In this document: piece by piece, positions 1-8,100 of the stretch
How the letters are laid out: every line of letters begins with the position of its first letter
Position numbering within the stretch: position 1 is the stretch's first letter
Origin: Marinilabiliales bacterium
Lineage (GTDB): Bacteria; Bacteroidota; Bacteroidia; Bacteroidales; BM523
Reading direction: 5' to 3'
Length of the DNA: 9,909 bases
Assembly (NCBI GenBank): GCA_002869425.1
Contig: PKSZ01000446.1
Coordinates: forward strand, 1-9,909
Notes under the pieces: generated by a model
Told to the model about the DNA's origin: nothing
Seen by the model: only the letters and a program-made list of their open reading frames with translations
Database searches by the model: none
Translations under genes and position numbers: made by a program

Positions 1-327
1 ACTTGCATGTTCAACACTTGCTTCCTCCTGCACAATTTCAGATATAGTATTTTCAAGCTGATTGGCTGATACTGCATTGCTTTCGCTTGACAGACTTCTT
101 TCTGTTGTACTATTGTTTGCATTTTCAGATAGAATCCATGTTCCGATTAAAGCAACCACAACAACAAAAGAAGGAATTCCCCAATTCATCCATTTTCCTG
201 AAGTTTTATTTCCTGATGATGGCAAATCATTTTCTAAACGATCCCAATCGGCAGGATCATAGGGCAACTCATAACCTTCGAGTGATTCCCGAACTATTTC
301 TTCAATATTTTTATTTTTCAAGTTCAT
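1..327 (-). CDS. Membrane protein downstream of ECF sigma factor, putative anti-sigma regulator (partial, N-terminal 109 residues)
   Basis: Reading the minus strand from the ATG at 325-327 gives 109 open codons that run off the window, so only the N-terminus is visible. Residues 1-49 are a soluble, acidic segment with IEEIVRESLEGYELPYDPADWDRLE. Residues about 50-66 are one hydrophobic helix (GIPSFVVVVALIGTWIL), followed by a Ser/Asn/Glu-rich stretch. The W-x-x-L motif near the N-terminus followed by one membrane helix is a common layout for proteins encoded directly after ECF sigma factors in Bacteroidota. The ATG overlaps the sigma gene's end by 17 bases (311-327), which suggests translational coupling. 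I infer an inner-membrane anti-sigma or signalling role with the distal domain outside the cytoplasm. There is no clear zinc-finger anti-sigma (ZAS) motif, and the missing C-terminal domain could change the call, for example to an outer-membrane beta-barrel fusion. Confidence 0.7.
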   Translation of the reverse strand, partial: MNLKNKNIEEIVRESLEGYELPYDPADWDRLENDLPSSGNKTSGKWMNWGIPSFVVVVALIGTWILSENANNSTTERSLSSESNAVSANQLENTISEIVQEEASVEHAS

Positions 328-886
328 TCCTATAACTATTAAACAAATCTCTTAATTTCATTTTAGCTTTGGCAAGGTTCGATTTTGATGCACCCACAGA
401 AATATTCAATTCATCTGCTATTTCCTGATGGGAATAATTTTCAATCACGAACATATTAAACACAGTTCTGTATGCTGGTGATAATTTTTGAATTAACTTA
501 ATAACCAATTCAGCTTTAAGCTTAATTTCTGCCTGAAAATCGGCATCATTATCGCTATCATCCTCTAAATTTTCAAAACCTTTTTCATCAGATTGAATCA
601 GATAATCGCGTTTCTTTCGAATAAAGTCAATACAATTATTGATTATTATTCGTCTGATCCATCCCTCAAGTGATCCTTTGTTCTGAAAACTTGTCAATCT
701 CTCAAAAACCTTAATAAAACCATCATGTAAAAGATCCTTTGCCTCTTCATGATGTGAAGCGTAACGCATACACACCACCAGCATTTTGCCATAAAAACTT
801 TTATACAGGAGATGTTGACTTTTTCTATCGCCTTTGACACATTTTTTTATGAGACTGTCAACAAAATCCTTGTCATTAAAGTTCAT
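311..886 (-). CDS. ECF-type RNA polymerase sigma factor (sigma-70 family)
   Basis: The 191-residue product has the two-domain ECF layout and the usual length. Sigma region 2 spans about residues 26-93. It includes DLLHDGFIKVFERL (51-64), which corresponds to the core-binding and -10 helix, and GWIRRIIINNCIDFIRKKR (75-93). An acidic linker (about 100-116, rich in Asp and Glu) leads into region 4 (about 125-182), with the helix-turn-helix SHQEIADELNISVGASKSNL starting at 152. It should direct RNA polymerase to a small regulon, probably including its own operon. The ATG at 884-886 follows a 93-base gap from the upstream phosphomutase gene, so it may have its own promoter, although I could not recognise one. 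The next gene overlaps its end and probably encodes its membrane regulator. The targets cannot be told from sequence. Confidence 0.93.
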   Translation of the reverse strand: MNFNDKDFVDSLIKKCVKGDRKSQHLLYKSFYGKMLVVCMRYASHHEEAKDLLHDGFIKVFERLTSFQNKGSLEGWIRRIIINNCIDFIRKKRDYLIQSDEKGFENLEDDSDNDADFQAEIKLKAELVIKLIQKLSPAYRTVFNMFVIENYSHQEIADELNISVGASKSNLAKAKMKLRDLFNSYRNELEK

Positions 887-979
887 AATTGGCTAACTTC
901 GATAATTAGACGAACAATTGTTTTAAGAGTTGCCTTGTGGAATTAACTTTTTAATTGAAATTTTATCAGGAACTACTGT

Positions 980-2317
980 TTATGAATGTTTTGCAATAAT
1001 CTCATTCACAATTTCAATCTTTTGATTCAATAGATCTATTGATTTAGCCTCTGCCAAGAACCTGAGATATGGCTCTGTATTTGAAGGCCTTATATTAAAC
1101 CACCAGTCTTCAAATTCAACACGATAACCATCAAAATCAAAAGAAGCAGCAGGTGTTTCCGTCGAGATAAAATAATCTCTGACAGCATCCATTGCTTCCT
1201 TCTTTTTTTCAATTTTAAAATTGATTTCGCCGCTATTAGCATATCCTGATATATTTGCAATCAGGTCTGAAAGATTTTTTCCCTGTTTTTTAAAACGACT
1301 AACAACATTCAACACGATTAAACTGGCAAGCATTCCTGAATCTGAATAGAAAAAATCTCTAAAATAATAATGTCCGGCAAGTTCTCCTCCGTATATTCCA
1401 TCAATTTCCCTTAGCTTAAGTGCTGCATATGCTCTACCAACCCGCCATGTATGCATTTCACCTCCAAATTTTTCGAGGTACTCGCCTACAGCTTTGGGAG
1501 ATCTGATATCCTGTAAGACTTTTCCCTTTTGATCTTCAAGAAAATAATGCCCCATCAACGCTATAATCAAATCCGGAGAAATGAAATTACTCTTTTCATC
1601 CACAAACATTACCCTGTCGGCATCGCCGTCAAAAATAATCCCAATATCACTACCTTTCTTTCTTACAAGCTTTTTAAGATCCTCAACATTCTCCTGAACC
1701 AAAGGATTTGCCTCATGATTTGGAAATGTCCCATCCAGTTCATCAAAAATATAATGAGGCTGATCTCCAAGCAATTCCTTTATCAGCAGTGCCCCCATTC
1801 CATTGGAGCAATCAACAGAAATGTTTAGTTCTGAAATATCAGGAATGTATTTTTTTAAGAAAGCAATATATTCGTTACGTACTTCGTATTCAACAATCTT
1901 TCCTTTCTTTGATGCTGGTTTCACTTCATCATTAAGCACCATTCTTTCCAACTCGTTTAAGCCAGTATCATATCCAACCGGTAATGCATTTGTCTTGCTA
2001 ATTTTAAAACCATTATACTGCTTTGGATTATGTGAAGCTGTAATCATCACTGAAGCATCAAAACCATGTCTGGCTGTTGAATAATATATCATTGGCGTAG
2101 TTGCTAAGCCTGCATCATATACATCTGCACCAGCATCCATTATGCCATTGCATAGATTCTCAAATATTTCAGGTGAAGATTCTCTTACATCCCTACCCAC
2201 CAATATTTTTTTTGTATTTAATAAGCATGGAAGGAAGAATCCTATTTTATAAGCATCTTCTTTTGTAAAATCTGAATTATAAATACCGCGAATGTCATAT
2301 GCATGAAATGCTCCCAT
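980..2317 (-). CDS. Phosphomannomutase/phosphoglucomutase (alpha-D-phosphohexomutase family)
   Basis: The 445-residue protein has all four landmarks of the cytoplasmic alpha-D-phosphohexomutases, which interconvert hexose 1- and 6-phosphates through a phosphoserine. These are the phosphoserine loop ITASHNP (Ser95), the Mg-binding loop DGDADR (230-235), the sugar-binding loop GGELAGH (310-316), and the phosphate-binding loop RPSNTEP (410-416). The length is normal. The wording resembles the ManB/AlgC (PMM/PGM) group rather than GlmM. It would supply mannose-1-P or glucose-1-P for nucleotide sugars and surface glycans. It sits 12 bases after mltG on the same strand, so the two are probably co-transcribed. 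One oddity is that the loop usually written VGH or TGH reads RVGRAYAALK (292-301), with Arg295 in place of the histidine. I think this is a subfamily trait rather than damage. Substrate preference cannot be settled from sequence. Confidence 0.93.
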   Translation of the reverse strand: MGAFHAYDIRGIYNSDFTKEDAYKIGFFLPCLLNTKKILVGRDVRESSPEIFENLCNGIMDAGADVYDAGLATTPMIYYSTARHGFDASVMITASHNPKQYNGFKISKTNALPVGYDTGLNELERMVLNDEVKPASKKGKIVEYEVRNEYIAFLKKYIPDISELNISVDCSNGMGALLIKELLGDQPHYIFDELDGTFPNHEANPLVQENVEDLKKLVRKKGSDIGIIFDGDADRVMFVDEKSNFISPDLIIALMGHYFLEDQKGKVLQDIRSPKAVGEYLEKFGGEMHTWRVGRAYAALKLREIDGIYGGELAGHYYFRDFFYSDSGMLASLIVLNVVSRFKKQGKNLSDLIANISGYANSGEINFKIEKKKEAMDAVRDYFISTETPAASFDFDGYRVEFEDWWFNIRPSNTEPYLRFLAEAKSIDLLNQKIEIVNEIIAKHS

Positions 2318-2329
2318 AGTAAAATGTTT

Positions 2330-3415
2330 TTAGTTCAATATTTTTCTTTTATTCAATTGTTTCTGATATCTCTTTGCATTGAGATTATGTTCCCGTAATG
2401 TAACAGCAAAATTATGGTAACCCGAAAAATCTTCTTTGGCACAAAAAAACAAATATTTATGTTTTTCATAGTTTAGTACAGCATCAATAGATGCTATGGA
2501 AGGCATACTGATAGGGCCTGGAGGTAATCCTGAATATTTGTATGTATTATACGGAGAATCGAAATCAAGATGTGTTTTTAATACCCTTCGAATGGAAAAA
2601 TCACCAATGGCATAAATTACTGTAGGATCAGCCTGAAGCTTCATTCCTTTGTTTATTCTGTTCATATAAACTCCTGCAACCCTTGGCTTTTCATCGTCTT
2701 TCTTTGTTTCCATCTCAATAATTGAAGCCAAGCTTACAACTTCATTCTGCGTAAGCTTTATTTGCTTTGCCTTATTTAATCTTGTTTTATTCCAAAATTT
2801 ATCATATTCCTTTTTCATACGGTTTACAAATCCTTTGGCAGTTGTATTCCAAAAAAATTCATATGTATTAGGAATAAACATTCCCAGCACAGTATTTTCA
2901 TTAAACCCATTTTCCTTTAAAACGGTTTTATCATGTAGCATATCACTAATAGATGCTGAATCAGCTTCTATGACTTTGGCTACTGCTCCTGCCAACTGAT
3001 CTATAGTTCTAATATTGTTAAAAGTAATATGCACAGGTGTTTGATTACCGGAACGCAGCAAATCAACCAATTCGTTGTTGCTCATTCCATTTTTGATCTC
3101 ATACTTTCCCGGATGAACATGATTTTGATAATTCTTCTGTTCAGCAACCCATTCAAAATCTCCCTTGTTGATGATACATCCTTTTTTGTATAAAATTTTT
3201 GTAACGTCATCTATCTCTGACCCTGTGGGAATATAAAGAAAATCTATTTCATGCCCCTGAAGAGCAACATTGTTTCCATAAATCATCTTATATACTTTAT
3301 AGCCTGAAATAGCAGCTATAATTACCCCTATGATAAAAACAGATAATATAATTTTTCCAAATAATCTTTTCTTTCTTGCCACCTCTGTGTAGTTTACAGT
3401 AAAACATGCAATCAA
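2330..3415 (-). CDS. mltG: Endolytic murein transglycosylase MltG (YceG-like)
   Basis: This is an MltG/YceG family enzyme, an inner-membrane lytic transglycosylase that cuts nascent glycan strands and is thought to terminate peptidoglycan polymerisation. With the longest reading (361 residues) there is a basic N-terminus, one membrane helix at about 21-43, a small domain with HPGKYEI (101-107), and the catalytic domain. The latter shows SLASIIEMET with the expected catalytic Glu234, YMNRINKGMKLQADPTVIYA (250-269) and GLPPGPISMPS (296-306). The start is uncertain because the open frame contains no ATG before the membrane helix. A TTG at 3413-3415 gives 361 residues. A GTG at 3380-3382 gives 350 residues beginning VARKKRLFGK, which looks the more natural cytoplasmic tail. 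The phosphomutase gene follows after 12 bases. The gene is divergent from the lipoprotein gene at 3464. Confidence 0.93.
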   Translation of the reverse strand: MIACFTVNYTEVARKKRLFGKIILSVFIIGVIIAAISGYKVYKMIYGNNVALQGHEIDFLYIPTGSEIDDVTKILYKKGCIINKGDFEWVAEQKNYQNHVHPGKYEIKNGMSNNELVDLLRSGNQTPVHITFNNIRTIDQLAGAVAKVIEADSASISDMLHDKTVLKENGFNENTVLGMFIPNTYEFFWNTTAKGFVNRMKKEYDKFWNKTRLNKAKQIKLTQNEVVSLASIIEMETKKDDEKPRVAGVYMNRINKGMKLQADPTVIYAIGDFSIRRVLKTHLDFDSPYNTYKYSGLPPGPISMPSIASIDAVLNYEKHKYLFFCAKEDFSGYHNFAVTLREHNLNAKRYQKQLNKRKILN

Positions 3416-3463
3416 TTTGAAAATTAATATTTAATTTTATTTACACAAAATATATGTAGACTT

Positions 3464-4204
3464 ATGACCAAGATATTTTGGATTATTGTGATTGTATTTA
3501 TTATGGGTTTATGGGGTTGCCGAAAAGCTGAAAGAAATAATTGTTTCATGCCGGCAGGTGAAACTGTAACACTTTATGATCAATTAGACGATTTTTCATT
3601 TATCAAAGCAGAAAAAAAACTTTCCATAATATTAAAACAAGATTCAACAAACTCAATTCGGATAACCGGTGGCAGTAATCTTATTTGTGGAGTAGATTAT
3701 TATATCGAGGACAACACTCTGCATCTATCCAATACCAATGGTTGTGTATGGAGTAGAAACTATAAAGACAGCGAAATACAGATTGAACTTCACTATTATA
3801 ATATTGAAGGTATATATTTAGAAGGTGCTATTAATCTTTATACGGATACGATATTTTCAAATAAATTCATACTTGATATCAAAGGAGGAATGACTCATAT
3901 TGATATGAAAGCAAAAACAAATATTTGCAGGTTAAACTGCCACGAATCAGGCGGAGATGTTATTGTGTCCGGACAAAGTGATGAATGTTATGTCTATATG
4001 ACTGGAACGGTTCACTTTGATGGAATCGGACTTCAAAATCCGTATACATACTTAACTGCCAAAACTACAGGATTAACAGAAGTATACTGCACAGGAACAC
4101 TACATGCCGAGAATAAAGGCTCAGGTGATATCATTTATTATGGAGATCCTGAAGAAACAAACCTCTTTAAATACTATACAGGAGGGATCGACAAGGCACA
4201 ATAA
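3464..4204 (+). CDS. Predicted lipoprotein with DUF2807 (auto-transporter adhesin head, GIN) domain
   Basis: The 246-residue protein starts with a short hydrophobic signal (residues 4-18) ending in LWGC, so Cys19 is the likely lipidated residue. Tryptophan at -2 is an atypical lipobox position. The mature part alternates short beta-strand segments and matches the DUF2807 style: FSFIKAEKKLSIILKQ near 44-59, the pattern GGMTHIDMKA at 141-150, and the hallmark ending GSGDIIYYGDP at 219-229. Such proteins are predicted right-handed beta-helix or beta-solenoid envelope proteins common in Bacteroidota, and their molecular role is not established. Apart from Cys19 there are seven further cysteines (27, 75, 94, 155, 159, 175, 209), a high number that fits an exported, disulfide-bearing protein. 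It is the only plus-strand gene here and is transcribed alone, divergent from mltG and convergent with the PorP/SprF-like gene. Confidence 0.85.
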   Translation: MTKIFWIIVIVFIMGLWGCRKAERNNCFMPAGETVTLYDQLDDFSFIKAEKKLSIILKQDSTNSIRITGGSNLICGVDYYIEDNTLHLSNTNGCVWSRNYKDSEIQIELHYYNIEGIYLEGAINLYTDTIFSNKFILDIKGGMTHIDMKAKTNICRLNCHESGGDVIVSGQSDECYVYMTGTVHFDGIGLQNPYTYLTAKTTGLTEVYCTGTLHAENKGSGDIIYYGDPEETNLFKYYTGGIDKAQ

Positions 4205-4238
4205 AAAAGCAGGCTGCAAATTGCAACCTGCTATTTAT
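4205..4238. terminator. Shared hairpin terminator between convergent genes
   Basis: The inverted repeat AGCAGGCTGCAA (4208-4219) and TTGCAACCTGCT (4221-4232) has one mismatch and forms a stem of about nine pairs around a small loop. Read on the minus strand, the stem is followed by TTTTTTAT (the A-run at 4203-4208), a good intrinsic terminator for the gene ending at 4257. Read on the plus strand it is followed by ATTTATAG, a weaker U-tract, just after the TAA at 4202-4204. It therefore probably serves both convergent transcripts, and the minus strand more strongly. Confidence 0.8.
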
Positions 4239-4256
4239 AGAGTTTGTTCTTTTGTC

Positions 4257-5168
4257 TTATAACAATGATGATCCTACTTCCTGACCACCCAAATCAACAC
4301 CAATAATAACCTCATGTGATCCATACGTGTAGTCTTGTATAGCATTTAACCCATAGTCAAATGCATAACCCAGGCTAAATCGTTCTTTCTTCAGACCTAT
4401 CATTGCTACAATATCATTATCGGTACGATAGCTAATGCCCAACCAATAACTTTTCTTATAAATCACCTTTGCATTAATATCAATATTAAAAGGAGATCGT
4501 TCTGTTGCCTTAAACAATACAGAAGGTTCCAGTTCTACCTCATCAGAAAGTACAAATTGATAACCTACTGTAGCAAAATAGTGACGAACCATCTTTGTCT
4601 CTGCATTTGCATATTCACCCAGATTCATTTTCATCTCGATCAGGTTGGTTGCTGCCACACCCACAAAATATCGGGGACTATACAAATACATTCCAAAATT
4701 GGCATCCGGAACAATGGCAGTCTGCTTTGCTCCTGATATCAACGGATCGTTATTTGACTCCAGCTTCAACTTATTTTCATCCAACTCATACTGAAAAGCC
4801 ATTCCAGACAAGCCAAAAGACAACTTTGAGTTGATTGCAGGCATTTCAAGCTGATATGAATATGCAGCCAGCAAGCCAGTTCTTGCAACAGGACCAAACT
4901 GGTCTCTCATTATAAAACCTCCAATCCCCATTTTATTTCCTGTTAGCAATGTATGGTAACTTAAAGCTACTGTAAGCGGAGCTCCCTGAATATTGGCCCA
5001 TTGTTGTCTTGCTGTAAGCCTTAGAGGAGAAAACTCTTCTGTTCCTGCAATGGCTGGATTCAGTAGGAAACCATTATACATGTACTGACTGTACATAGGT
5101 AACTGCTGAGCAAAACCATTACTTAGAAATAATATAAACAGACTTGATATTACTATTAACTTTTTCAT
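4257..5168 (-). CDS. PorP/SprF family type IX secretion system outer-membrane protein
   Basis: From the ATG at 5166-5168 the product has 303 residues. It has a signal peptide (MKKLIVISSLFILFLSNGFA, cleavage after Ala20), then the family signature QQLPMYSQYMYNGFLLNPAIAG (21-42), and then many alternating strands typical of an outer-membrane beta-barrel. A longer in-frame TTG start at 5195 adds nine residues ahead of an evident signal peptide, so I prefer 5168. PorP/SprF proteins are often encoded right after a large T9SS substrate with a type B C-terminal domain. SprF of Flavobacterium johnsoniae is needed for surface display of SprB. Here the gene begins 28 bases after the adhesin's stop, so co-transcription and a cognate partnership are likely. 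The C-terminal region (for example LGYAFDYGLNAIQDYTYGSHEV) resembles the conserved family ending. The family is clear, but the specific partner role is inferred. Confidence 0.92.
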   Translation of the reverse strand: MKKLIVISSLFILFLSNGFAQQLPMYSQYMYNGFLLNPAIAGTEEFSPLRLTARQQWANIQGAPLTVALSYHTLLTGNKMGIGGFIMRDQFGPVARTGLLAAYSYQLEMPAINSKLSFGLSGMAFQYELDENKLKLESNNDPLISGAKQTAIVPDANFGMYLYSPRYFVGVAATNLIEMKMNLGEYANAETKMVRHYFATVGYQFVLSDEVELEPSVLFKATERSPFNIDINAKVIYKKSYWLGISYRTDNDIVAMIGLKKERFSLGYAFDYGLNAIQDYTYGSHEVIIGVDLGGQEVGSSLL

Positions 5169-5196
5169 AATATATAGTTTAAAATCATCAATCAAA

Positions 5197-8100
5197 TTAT
5201 CGTATTATCGTTAAGGTTCCTGAACGCGGTTCAATATCATTGTTCAGATCCAGAATAAACATAAATGGTCCCATAGGTAATTCAGTACCATTACATCCTA
5301 CCGTACACTTACCATCCCATGGATCTGACATATATTCATAACCTGAACCACTAAATTCATATACCTTATCTCCCCATCGATTGAATATTACCATGTCAAT
5401 CTGTTCATACAAATCGATTCCTTTAATATTCCAGGTATCATTTTCAAGGTCACCGTTTGGTGTGAAGGCATTTGGAATATCAAGACATGAACCCGGCATA
5501 TAATCTACTTCAACCGTATCATACATTGGGCACATATTTGCATCCGTAACAGTTAAATAATACTCTCCTATTGACAGATTTTCTGCAAGGTTAGCGTTCT
5601 GGCCATCACTCCAGTTAAATGTATAACCACCAACACCACCGGTTGCATTGGCTAGTATCCATCCATCAACCTGATCTCTACAGCTCGTTTTACCAACAGA
5701 ATCTGTAATAGCAATCAAGTCTGGCTGTGTAATATTAACCGTAATTGTAGTATCACAACCTTTTATATCAGTAATTGTTACAGAATAAGAACCTGCTGAA
5801 AGATTAATTGCAGCTTGATTTTGTTGACCATCAGACCAATTATAAGACCAACCTCCGTTTCCTCCTTCAGGCTCTGCCTGAATAATTCCATCATTACCAT
5901 CATAGCAGAGAACATCTGTTACGTTATAATATGGAACAATCGACATTGGTTCACCAATAGAAGCATTGGTTGTTCTTCTACAACCATTAGCGTCGATTAC
6001 TACCACATCATATGTGCCAGGTGCTAAGTCTGTAACTGTATCACTTGTCACATCGTAGCTTGAATATAAAACGACATTGTTAATGTCAATCACACTGATA
6101 TCGTAAAATGGTGTACCGCCCATACCAACAATTCTGATTTTACCATCGGTATCATTATTACAACTTACATTTGAAGGTGTTATATTCACTCTTAACAATG
6201 GTGGTTCATCACCCAGTATGAATGAGTTTTCACCTGTACAACCAATACTGTCAATTACAAATACAGAATATTCTCCCGAGAACAGACTATCAATAGTTCC
6301 TGATGCTGAGGTTTGAATTACAGCTCCTGTACTATCAGTCCACTCATATGTAAACGGCTCAATACCGTCAGGCATATTGGCTGTAGCACCTCCAAATTCA
6401 CCATTACAAAGAATTGGAGATGGTACAATATTCACATAATTTGTTCCTTGTGTACCTATATAAATTTCAAATTCTGCAAAACAACCTTGTATATCCGTTA
6501 CTGTAATATAATGAATACCTGTTCCCAGTGCATTTGCAACCGTATCATTAGACTGACTATTGGACCAATCCCAGTTGTATGGACTTGTTCCTCCCGTAAT
6601 ATTCTGTAATGTTGCTACGCCATCTTCAAAACCACAATTTGATGCTGTAGTTAAAAACTGAATATCTATAGGATCGGGTTCTGTAATAACAATTGAATCT
6701 CTTACCGAACAACCTACGCTATCAGCAACTGTTACATAATACTTACCAGCGATAAGACTATCAATATCTTCAGTAAATGCACCATAACTCCAATAGTAAT
6801 TGTAAGATGAATTTACAAAAGGCGTACCTCCGTTTACAGTCAAATCAATTTCACCATCCTGTGAACTATTACATGTGAGATCTGTCGAAACGTAACTTAT
6901 TGAAAGTGGAGCATCCGGTTGTGGTACAACAGTAGTGTATGTTTCAAAAACACAACCATGTGCGTCCGTAATGGTTGCAGCATAAGATCCTGCTGGCAAA
7001 TTACCAATTTGAGCAGTTGTTTCTCCAGTACTCCATTCGTATGTATATGGAACACCAGCACCTTCATTAGTAATGTATAAGGAAGCGGTTCCTGATGAAT
7101 CGCCATAACAACCTGCACCCACTACATTCAACAAAGCATATAATGAATCTGGTTCATTAACTGTAAAGTCAAAGGTGTTCTCACAACCATTGGCATCTGA
7201 TACAGATACAACATAATCTCCGGCTTCAAGGCCAGAAATACTAGCTCCGGAATCTCCTGACGACCAGCTAAAGCTATATGGAGGTGTTCCACCTGCAGAA
7301 AACGCAATCGCTTCTCCATTGTTTCCTCCATTACAGTTCACATTAACTATAGACTGAATGAATACTGTAGGATTACCTTCATCTTCAACGTAAGTAACAG
7401 CATTCTGTGAACAAGCATTTGCATCCGTTACAGTTACAGAATAATATAAATTACCAGTAAGATCTATGACAGTTTGGTCTGTACCAGCATTACTCCAGTT
7501 ATAGGAATATGGGGTTGTTCCTCCTGTTGGAGACACAGTTGCTGAACCATTACTTAAGCCACAAGCAGCACCAACATTTGTCATTGATAATACTATTTGA
7601 TCTGGCTCATTAACAATAAAGGTATCTATTCGCGTACATAAATTATAATCTGTTATTGTTACCGTATATGATCCTGCACCGAGATCAATAATTGAATCAT
7701 TCATCTGACCATGATTCCATGCATATTGATATGTTGAATCCGGTAATATTGGAGTACCGCCCTGCACCAGCAAATTAATTTGTCCTAACTGGTCACCAAA
7801 GCATGGATTGTCTATAATTGCACTCTGCACATACATAGATGTATCCGGTTCTCCAATAGTTATTGTTTCCGAAATAACACAACCAGCAGCATCTGTTACT
7901 GTAACAATATAGGTTCCGGGGAACAGATTTACCCTATCCTCGGTGGTTGTTCCATTATCCCACATATATGAGTAAGTTACCTTACCTCCTGAAGGACTAA
8001 GATCAATACCTCCATCTTTACCTCCATAACACTTCACATCTTTTGCTACGAAAGTAGCCTGTAAAGTATCTGGTTGTATTACCTCAACAGAATCTATGTG

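Noticed and set aside
913..922. Palindrome AACAATTGTT upstream of the sigma factor as an operator
   Set aside because: Ten AT-rich bases can occur by chance, and there is no second copy or known binding site to support it.
941..956. Inverted repeat AATTAA-CTTT-TTAATT as a terminator for the phosphomutase gene
   Set aside because: The stem is six A/T pairs with no GC content and no clear U-tract, too weak to call.
3416..3463. Bacteroidota-type promoter (TTTG and TAnnTTTG) between the divergent genes
   Set aside because: A TTTG at 3416-3419 exists, but no good TAnnTTTG lies at the right distance on either strand. The stretch is simply AT-rich.
5169..5195. Longer PorP/SprF-like start at TTG 5195
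   Set aside because: It would place nine extra residues before a clear signal peptide that starts with ATG at 5166-5168.
5815..6609. Plus-strand open frames opposite the adhesin, and similar ones at 1529-2084, 4595-4834, 8295-8534 and 9602-9802
   Set aside because: They are shadows of strong minus-strand genes: low-complexity translations, no domain, no start context, and the opposite strand has clear family matches.
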